From: Actinomadura barringtoniae
GTDB taxonomy: Bacteria > Actinomycetota > Actinomycetes > Streptosporangiales > Streptosporangiaceae
NCBI RefSeq assembly: GCF_017573505.1
Contig: NZ_JAGEOJ010000010.1
Location: 124,001 to 188,000 of the forward strand
DNA length: 64,000 nucleotides
Direction of reading: 5' to 3'
Shown here: one piece after another, positions 58,698-64,000 of the stretch
Numbering within the stretch: the first letter of the stretch is position 1
Layout: each line of letters begins with the position of its first letter
The notes under the pieces: generated by a model
Told to the model about the DNA's origin: nothing
What the model saw: only the letters and a program-made list of their open reading frames with translations
The model's database searches: none
Position numbers and translations under genes: made by a program

Positions 58698-59680
58698 ACC
58701 CCGCGACCTCCCTCAAGAACGTGAAGAACCCGCTGCAGGGCCGCATGGGCGAGATCCACCACCTCGGGCTGGTGGCCGCGCTGGTGATCCTGGCGATCAT
58801 CGGGGTGATCACCGAGCCGGACAACTTCGCCACCTCCGGCAACGTGGTCGGCATCCTCGCGCTCGCCGCGACGATCGGCGTCATCACCGTCGGCATGACG
58901 TTCGTGATCATCGGCGGCGGCATCGACCTGTCGGTCGGCGCGGTCATGGCGCTGGCCTCGGTGTGGGCGACCACGGTCGCCACCCAGTCGTACGGGCCGT
59001 GGGTGATGGCGCTCTGCGCGGTCCTCGTCGGCACCGGCGCGGGCGTGGTGAGCGGCCTGCTCATCTCCTACGGGCGGATGGTCCCGTTCATCGCCACCCT
59101 CGCCATGCTCGTCGCCGCGCGCGGCCTCGCGCAGCGCATGTCCGACCGCAAGACCCAGCTCATCAAGCCCGAGAACGACGCCATCCAGTCGCTGTCCACC
59201 ACCAAGGTCCTCGGGCTGCCGCTGGTGGTCTACATCTTCGCGGCGGTCGGGGTGGCGGGCTGGATCCTGCTGAACCGCACCACGTTCGGCCGCCGCACCT
59301 TCGCGGTCGGCGGCAACCCCGAGGCGGCCCGGCTCGCGGGCATCAACGTGCGGCGCCACACCGTGCTGCTGTACGCGCTGTCCGGCCTCTGCTGCGGCAT
59401 CGCCGCGATCATCATCATGGCCCGCACCACCACCGGCTCCAGCACCCACGGAGACCTGTACGAGCTGGACGCGATCGCCGCCGTCATCATCGGCGGCACG
59501 CTGCTCACCGGCGGACGCGGCACGCTCCTGGGCTCGATCCTCGGCGTCCTCGTCTTCACCCTCATCACCAACCTGTTCATCCTGAACGGCCTGCAGACCA
59601 GCGACCAGCTCATCGCCAAGGGCGTGATCATCGTGATCGCCGTCCTGCTGCAGCGCCGCGGCCTGCGCACCACCACATAG
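58694..59680 (+). CDS. Sugar ABC importer permease (RbsC type)
   Basis: 328 residues, eight to ten membrane segments. CUT2 permease signatures: VGMTFVIIGGGIDLSVGAVM, FGRRTFAVGGNPEAARLAGI and LDAIAAVIIGGTLLTGGRGT. Start overlaps the ATPase stop (ATGA). Confidence 0.95.
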   Translation: MNPATSLKNVKNPLQGRMGEIHHLGLVAALVILAIIGVITEPDNFATSGNVVGILALAATIGVITVGMTFVIIGGGIDLSVGAVMALASVWATTVATQSYGPWVMALCAVLVGTGAGVVSGLLISYGRMVPFIATLAMLVAARGLAQRMSDRKTQLIKPENDAIQSLSTTKVLGLPLVVYIFAAVGVAGWILLNRTTFGRRTFAVGGNPEAARLAGINVRRHTVLLYALSGLCCGIAAIIIMARTTTGSSTHGDLYELDAIAAVIIGGTLLTGGRGTLLGSILGVLVFTLITNLFILNGLQTSDQLIAKGVIIVIAVLLQRRGLRTTT

Positions 59681-59718
59681 CCCTCTTGGAGTTCGTTCAC
59701 CCACCCCTGGAGCACGTC

Positions 59719-60771
59719 ATGACCGCACGCACCCCCAGCCGCCGGGGAATCCTCTTCGGCGGAGCGATGATCGGCGCGGGCACGCTCGCCGCCGCCTGCA
59801 CCAGCAACGACGAGAAGGACCCCGCGCCCGCCGCCAACATCAGCGCCGCGGGCGGCGACAACGACAAGCCGGGCAAGAAGGTGACGCTCGGGTTCTCCGC
59901 GCCCGCCGCCGACCACGGCTGGATCGCAGCCATCGCCAAGAACGCGCAGGCACAGGCCAAGCAGTACTCCGACGTCACGTTCAAGGCAGTCGAGCCGACC
60001 AACGACATCAACCAGCAGATCTCCGCGGTCGAGTCGCTGATCTCGGCGAAGGTCGACGCGCTGGTGCTGCTGCCGAACGACGGCGGCCAGCTGAACCAGG
60101 TGGCGCGCAAGGCGATGGACGCGGGCATCCCGGTCGTCAACCTGGACCGGGTCTTCCCCGACAAGCTCTCGTACCGCAACTGGATCGGCGGCGACAACTA
60201 CGGCATGGGCGTCGCCGCCGGGAACTACGTCGGCAAGCGGCTGAAGGAGAAGGGCGTCGCCAAGCCGGTCATCGTCGAGATCCAGGGCATCGCGACGCTG
60301 CCGCTCACGCAGGACCGCAGCAAGGGCTTCGCCGACGCGCTGAAGGCGCACGGATTCACGGTGACGGCCAAGCAGGACGCCAAGTTCACCGTCGAGTCGG
60401 GCAACCAGGTCGCCACGAACCTGCTGTCGGCGCACAAGAAGATCGACGCGCTCTGGAACCATGACGACGACCAGGGCGTGGGCGTGCTCGCGGCCATCAA
60501 GCAGGCCGGACGGAAGGAGTTCTTCATGGTGGGCGGAGCCGGTTCGGCGAACGCCATGCGCGAGATCAAGTCGGGGGGCGTGCTGGAGGCGACGGTGACC
60601 TACAGCCCCACGATGGCGGGATCGGCCATCAAGGTCGCCCGGCTGATCGCGCAGGGCCGCGGGTTCAGCGACCTGGTCGAGCAGGAGGTGCCGCAGTCCA
60701 TCACGCTGGCCTCCGAGACGATCACCAAGCAGAACGTGGACCGCTACCTGCCGCTCGGCTTCGAGTCCTGA
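59719..60771 (+). CDS. Sugar ABC importer substrate-binding lipoprotein (RbsB type)
   Basis: 350 residues. Twin-Arg-like SRRGILFGGAMIGAG followed by lipobox LAAAC (Cys at about 28). Periplasmic-binding fold of the ribose/galactose type: VTLGFSAPAADHGWIAAIAK, SLISAKVDALVLLPNDGGQL, NLDRVFPDK, IQGIATLPLTQDRSKGF, LWNHDDDQGVGVLAAIKQAG. Its C-terminal stop overlaps the next start. Substrate likely a monosaccharide or polyol; not assigned. Confidence 0.93.
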   Translation: MTARTPSRRGILFGGAMIGAGTLAAACTSNDEKDPAPAANISAAGGDNDKPGKKVTLGFSAPAADHGWIAAIAKNAQAQAKQYSDVTFKAVEPTNDINQQISAVESLISAKVDALVLLPNDGGQLNQVARKAMDAGIPVVNLDRVFPDKLSYRNWIGGDNYGMGVAAGNYVGKRLKEKGVAKPVIVEIQGIATLPLTQDRSKGFADALKAHGFTVTAKQDAKFTVESGNQVATNLLSAHKKIDALWNHDDDQGVGVLAAIKQAGRKEFFMVGGAGSANAMREIKSGGVLEATVTYSPTMAGSAIKVARLIAQGRGFSDLVEQEVPQSITLASETITKQNVDRYLPLGFES

Positions 60772-61916
60772 TGGCGGCGCTCGGGGAGAACGCGCCCGGT
60801 CTCGGGATCGGCATGGTCGGTTACGCCTTCATGGGGCGTGCCCACTCCCATGCGTGGCGGAGCGTCGGGCCGTTCTTCGATCCGCCGCTGCGGCCGGAGA
60901 TGACCGCGCTGGCGGGCCGGAACGCCGCGAAGGTGCAGGGCGCCGCCCGTGAGCTCGGCTGGGCGTCGACGGAGACCGACTGGAAGGCGCTGCTGCGCCG
61001 CGACGACATCGGCCTGATCGACATCTGCACGCCCGGTGACGGGCACGCCGAGATCGCCATCGCGGCGCTGGACGCGGGCAAGCACGTGCTGTGCGAGAAG
61101 CCGCTCGCCAACAGCGTCGCCGAGGCCGAGGCGATGGTGGCGGCGGCGGACCGGGCCAGGGAACGCGGCGTGCGGTCCATGGTCGCCTTCAACTACCGGC
61201 GGGTGCCCGCGATCGCGCTGGCGCGCCGGCTGGTCGCCGAGGGGCGCCTTGGAACGATCCGGCACGTACGGGCGCAGTACCTGCAGGACTGGCTCGCCGA
61301 CCCCGGCGCGCCGTGGACCTGGCGGATGGACAAGGAACGTGCCGGATCGGGCGCGCTCGGCGACATCGCCGCGCACATCATCGACACGACCCAGTTCGTC
61401 ACCGGCCAGCAGATCACCGATGTCTCCGCGCTGCTGCGGACGTTCGTCCACGAGCGCCCGCACGACGGCGGCACACGCCCGGTGACCGTGGACGACGCGG
61501 CGCTGTTCATCGGGCGCACGAGCGGCGGGGCGACCGCCTCGTTCGAGGCGACGCGCTTCGCCACCGGGCGCAAGAACTCGCTGCGCATCGAGCTCAACGG
61601 CTCACAGGGCAGCCTGGCGTTCGACCTGGAGTCGCTGAACGAGCTGTGGTTCCACGACGCCGCCGAGGACTCGCTGACCGGGGGCTTCCGGCGGATCCTG
61701 GTCACCGAGGCGGAGCACCCCTACATGGCGGCGTGGTGGCCGCCCGGCCACATCATCGGCTACGAGCACACCTTCACCCATGAGATCGCCGACCTGCTCA
61801 CGGCGATCGCGGGCGGCACCGACCCGAGCCCCTCGTTCGCCGACGGGCTCCAGGTCCAGCGGGTCCTCGCGGCCGTCGCGGAGAGCGCGGAGACCGGAAC
61901 GTGGAGGACCACATGA
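60771..61916 (+). CDS. Gfo/Idh/MocA family oxidoreductase
   Basis: 381 residues. Rossmann N-terminus GIGMVGYAFMGRAHSHAW, IDICTPGDGHAEIAIAALDAG, the signature CEKPL with its catalytic Lys, VAFNYRRVPAIALARRLV, and the C-terminal GALGDIAAHIIDTTQFVTG, where the Asp/His act in hydride transfer. It oxidises a sugar or polyol hydroxyl with NAD. ATG 60771 shares its A with the preceding TGA. Coupled to the isomerase gene by a 4-bp overlap. Confidence 0.93.
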   Translation: MAALGENAPGLGIGMVGYAFMGRAHSHAWRSVGPFFDPPLRPEMTALAGRNAAKVQGAARELGWASTETDWKALLRRDDIGLIDICTPGDGHAEIAIAALDAGKHVLCEKPLANSVAEAEAMVAAADRARERGVRSMVAFNYRRVPAIALARRLVAEGRLGTIRHVRAQYLQDWLADPGAPWTWRMDKERAGSGALGDIAAHIIDTTQFVTGQQITDVSALLRTFVHERPHDGGTRPVTVDDAALFIGRTSGGATASFEATRFATGRKNSLRIELNGSQGSLAFDLESLNELWFHDAAEDSLTGGFRRILVTEAEHPYMAAWWPPGHIIGYEHTFTHEIADLLTAIAGGTDPSPSFADGLQVQRVLAAVAESAETGTWRTT

Positions 61917-62920
61917 GACCCGTCACGCTGTTCACCGGCCAGTGGGCCGACCTGCCCTTCGAGGAGGTCTGCCGGCTCGCGTCGGGCTGGGGGTACGACG
62001 GGCTGGAGATCGCCTGCTGGGGCGACCACTTCGAGGTCGACAAGGCGCTCGCCGACGACTCCTACATCCCGCGCAAGCTGGAGACGCTGGCCAAGCACGA
62101 CCTGAAGGTGTGGACGATCTCCAACCACCTTCTCGGCCAGGCGGTCTGCGACCACCCGATCGACGAGCGCCACCAGGCGATCCTGCCCGCCCGGATCTGG
62201 GGCGACGGGGAGCCCGAGGGCGTGCGGCAGCGGGCGGCGCGCGAGATGGAGGACACGGCGCGGGCCGCCGCCCGCCTCGGCGTGAGCACGGTCGTCGGCT
62301 TCACCGGCTCGTCGATCTGGCACACGGTCGCGATGTTCCCGCCGGTGCCCGAGTCGATGATCGAACGCGGGTACGCCGACTTCGCCGCCCGCTGGAACCC
62401 GATCCTCGACGTGTTCGACGAGGTCGGGGTGCGGTTCGCGCACGAGGTGCACCCGAGCGAGATCGCCTACGACCACTACACGACCGAGCGGACGCTGGAG
62501 GCGATCGGCCACCGGCCCGCGTTCGGCCTCAACTGGGACCCGTCGCACATGATGTGGCAGGACATCGACCCGGTGAACTTCCTCGCCGACTTCGCCGATC
62601 GGATCTACCACGTGGACTGCAAGGACACCAAGATCCGGGCGCGCGACGGGCGCCGGGGGCGGCTGTCCTCGCACCTGCCGTGGGCCGACCTGCGCCGGTC
62701 CTGGGACTTCGTGTCGACCGGCCGCGGCGACGTGCCGTGGGAGGACTGCTTCCGCGCGCTGAACGCGATCGGCTACGACGGGCCGATCTCGATCGAGTGG
62801 GAGGACGCGGGCATGGACCGGCTCCAGGGCGCCCCCGAGGCCCTGGAGTTCGCCCGCGCGCTGAACTCCATCACGCCGCCCACCGCCTCGTTCGACTCGG
62901 CCTTCGGCGGTGACGGGTAG
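61913..62920 (+). CDS. Sugar phosphate isomerase/epimerase (AP endonuclease 2 / xylose isomerase-like TIM barrel)
   Basis: 335 residues. TIM barrel with ASGWGYDGLEIACWGDHFEV, metal ligands in FAHEVHPSEIAYD (Glu/His), NWDPSHMMWQD (Asp/His), DCKDTKI and SIEWEDAG (Glu). Acts as an isomerase, epimerase or dehydratase on the sugar derivative made by the oxidoreductase. GGAGGACC precedes ATG 61913, which overlaps the preceding stop. Last gene of the ROK-controlled operon. Confidence 0.92.
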   Translation: MRPVTLFTGQWADLPFEEVCRLASGWGYDGLEIACWGDHFEVDKALADDSYIPRKLETLAKHDLKVWTISNHLLGQAVCDHPIDERHQAILPARIWGDGEPEGVRQRAAREMEDTARAAARLGVSTVVGFTGSSIWHTVAMFPPVPESMIERGYADFAARWNPILDVFDEVGVRFAHEVHPSEIAYDHYTTERTLEAIGHRPAFGLNWDPSHMMWQDIDPVNFLADFADRIYHVDCKDTKIRARDGRRGRLSSHLPWADLRRSWDFVSTGRGDVPWEDCFRALNAIGYDGPISIEWEDAGMDRLQGAPEALEFARALNSITPPTASFDSAFGGDG

Positions 62921-62995
62921 GCGGCGTCGCGGTGACGGCTAGCGGCGTCGCGGTGACGGGTAGGCGGCGTCGCGGCGACGGCTAGGCGGCGTCGT
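62909..62995. repeat. Four tandem ~22-bp units at the 3' end of the isomerase gene
   Basis: GGTGACGGGTAGGCGGCGTC-type units, 22, 21, 22 and 22 bp. The first includes the isomerase stop codon (TAG), so the repeat grew from the end of the coding sequence. They fill the gap to the convergent cupin gene. Confidence 0.85.
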
Positions 62996-63008
62996 GGCGA
63001 CGGGCGGG

Positions 63009-63683
63009 TCAGACCCTGAAGTCGGCGAAGTCGAAGCCGGGGGAGACCACGCAGCTGACGAGGACCTCCTCGCCCGCGGCGGGCCGTGCGGCTTGCCAGA
63101 ATCCGGCCGGGACGAGGGCCTGGGGGACCTCGTCGCGCTCGACGTCCGCGCCCAGCGTGATCTTCCCCTCGGCGCCCGGCCGTTCGCCGGACCCGCCCAG
63201 CACGAGCGTCAGCGGGCCGCCGCGGTGCCAGAGCCAGACCTCGTCGGACCGTACGACGTGCCAGACCGACTCCTCGCCGGGCGGCAGCAGGAAGTAGATC
63301 CCGGTGGCCGAGACGCGCTCGCCCGGGTAGCCGTCGGGCGTGAAGGCCGCCGACGTACGCCACGTCTCGCGGAACCAGCCGCCCTCGGGATGCGGGAGCA
63401 GGTCCAGCGCCTCGGCGGTGGCGGGCCGGTCGAGCAGCGCGACGTGCCGCCCGTGCGGGGCGCGCCGCGCGTACCGGACCCGCCCCGCCTGCGAACGGTC
63501 GATCACCCCGCGCGGGGCGGTGTCCATCTCGACCGCGAGGACCTGGCCCTCGGCGAAGACGTCGTCGGCGACCTGGAGGGCGTCGGCCGGATCGTCGGGG
63601 GCCCAGACGGCGCCCGCCTCCTCCAGCACGAACCTGGGCCCGGGCTGGTCGCGCCAGCCGTCGAGCGTGGTGAGCAGCAGCAC
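63009..63683 (-). CDS. Cupin domain protein (DUF985/cupin_5) with an N-terminal extra domain
   Basis: 224 residues. The C-terminal ~140 residues carry cupin_5 motifs: LPHPEGGWFRETWR, TGIYFLLPPGEESVWHVVRS, DEVWLWHRGG, VPAGFWQAARPAAGEE and VSPGFDFADF at the end. The N-terminal ~80 residues (LLLTTLDGWRDQPGPRFVLE, VLAVEMDTAP, RVRYARRAPHGRHVALLDR) form a separate small domain resembling DUF952, which is only a tentative match. Cupin_5 proteins resemble sugar epimerases but the activity is unproven. GTG start at 63683; it lies 22 bases after the dehydrogenase gene and may be co-transcribed. Confidence 0.83.
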   Translation of the reverse strand: MLLLTTLDGWRDQPGPRFVLEEAGAVWAPDDPADALQVADDVFAEGQVLAVEMDTAPRGVIDRSQAGRVRYARRAPHGRHVALLDRPATAEALDLLPHPEGGWFRETWRTSAAFTPDGYPGERVSATGIYFLLPPGEESVWHVVRSDEVWLWHRGGPLTLVLGGSGERPGAEGKITLGADVERDEVPQALVPAGFWQAARPAAGEEVLVSCVVSPGFDFADFRV

Positions 63684-63705
63684 CCTAGGAAGCCTAGCCC
63701 TGTGA

Positions 63706-64000
63706 TCAGGCGACGGTGAGCACGATCTTCCCGGTGGCGCGGTTGGTCTCGCCGCGTTCGTGCGCCTTGGCCGCCTCCTCCAGGGGCAGCACGGTGTCGA
63801 TCTCGGCGCGCAACCGTCCCTCGGCGGCCAGCGCGGCGATCTCGCGCATCGCGTACTGGTCGGGCTCGACGAGCATCCGCTCCCACTTCACGCCGCGCGC
63901 GTCGGCGTCCAGGTCGGGCGTCTGGCGGCCCGCGATCGAGACCAGCGAGCCGCCCCGGCGCAGGACGATCAGCGACCGCTCGGCGTAGTCGCCGCCGATC
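63706..64000 (-). CDS. Zinc-binding MDR dehydrogenase, 3' part only (truncated by window edge)
   Basis: The last about 97 residues are present and the frame stays open to the window end: GGDYAERSLIVLRRGGSLVS, IAGRQTPDLDADARG, ALAAEGRLRAEIDTVLPLEE, AAKAHERGETNRATGKIVLT. This is the C-terminal end of the catalytic domain of a quinone-oxidoreductase-type alcohol dehydrogenase. N-terminal and cofactor domains lie outside the window. Confidence 0.85.
   Translation of the reverse strand, partial: IGGDYAERSLIVLRRGGSLVSIAGRQTPDLDADARGVKWERMLVEPDQYAMREIAALAAEGRLRAEIDTVLPLEEAAKAHERGETNRATGKIVLTVA

Overview
This window comes from a very GC-rich actinobacterial chromosome. The gene content fits the Streptosporangiales, most likely a Thermomonosporaceae- or Streptosporangiaceae-like genus; that placement is inference. 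Pointers are a SigB/SigF-type sigma factor with its RsbW-like partner, nickel superoxide dismutase with its maturation peptidase, the fused 2-oxoglutarate enzyme Kgd, and three consecutive conservons (CvnA/B/C/D-type signalling operons). I see no rRNA, tRNA, CRISPR array, insertion sequence or prophage. Coding density is high, and nearly all long antisense reading frames are GC-driven shadows.

Left end (1-1300): stress-type sigma factor operon read leftwards. 1389-17804: a carbohydrate-catabolic island. It holds a PhyH-type dioxygenase, a PfkB/KDG-kinase-like sugar kinase, two paralogous secreted beta-propeller-like proteins, a mutarotase-like protein, an SDR dehydrogenase, an SMP-30 lactonase, an esterase, a FadR-type GntR regulator, a sugar ABC importer without its own ATPase, a GH38-type glycosidase and an enolase-superfamily dehydratase. 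Read as a pathway (oxidise, open lactone, dehydrate, phosphorylate) it looks like an oxidative non-phosphorylative sugar route. Three copies of a 17-bp palindrome (AAGTnATnnnATnACTT) at the three key promoters are probably the GntR operator.

17877-29848: mixed housekeeping genes: GNAT acetyltransferase, secreted M1 peptidase, sodN/sodX, a CGNR-type regulator, malic enzyme, a polar amino acid ABC importer, a tandem pair of small disulfide-rich secreted proteins, an MDR oxidoreductase, a PadR/DUF4097 operon and a DUF6104 protein. 29944-44168: kgd, an AIM24 protein, a Ser/Thr kinase, a glutathionyl-hydroquinone-reductase-like protein, a DedA protein, and a lipid/acyl-CoA set (dehydrogenase, SDR, enoyl-CoA hydratase, acyl-CoA synthetase) with a tyrosine phosphatase and a CbiX-like protein.

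44371-55820: three tandem conservons. The first has only CvnA and CvnC; the second and third are complete A-B-C-D. The first two share a near-identical promoter. 55945-62920: a second sugar operon (ROK regulator, RbsA/C/B-type importer, Gfo/Idh/MocA oxidoreductase, sugar-phosphate isomerase/epimerase). The right edge carries a cupin protein and a truncated zinc-type dehydrogenase.

Three dispersed non-coding repeat families stand out. (1) A GC hairpin (GGGGGGTCGTCCCCCC with flanks) occurs five times, four of them in frame near the N-termini of proteins. (2) A palindrome has identical 24-nt arms but different loops, with a shorter variant. (3) A ~134-nt element can fold as a three-way junction whose two copies differ by compensatory changes.
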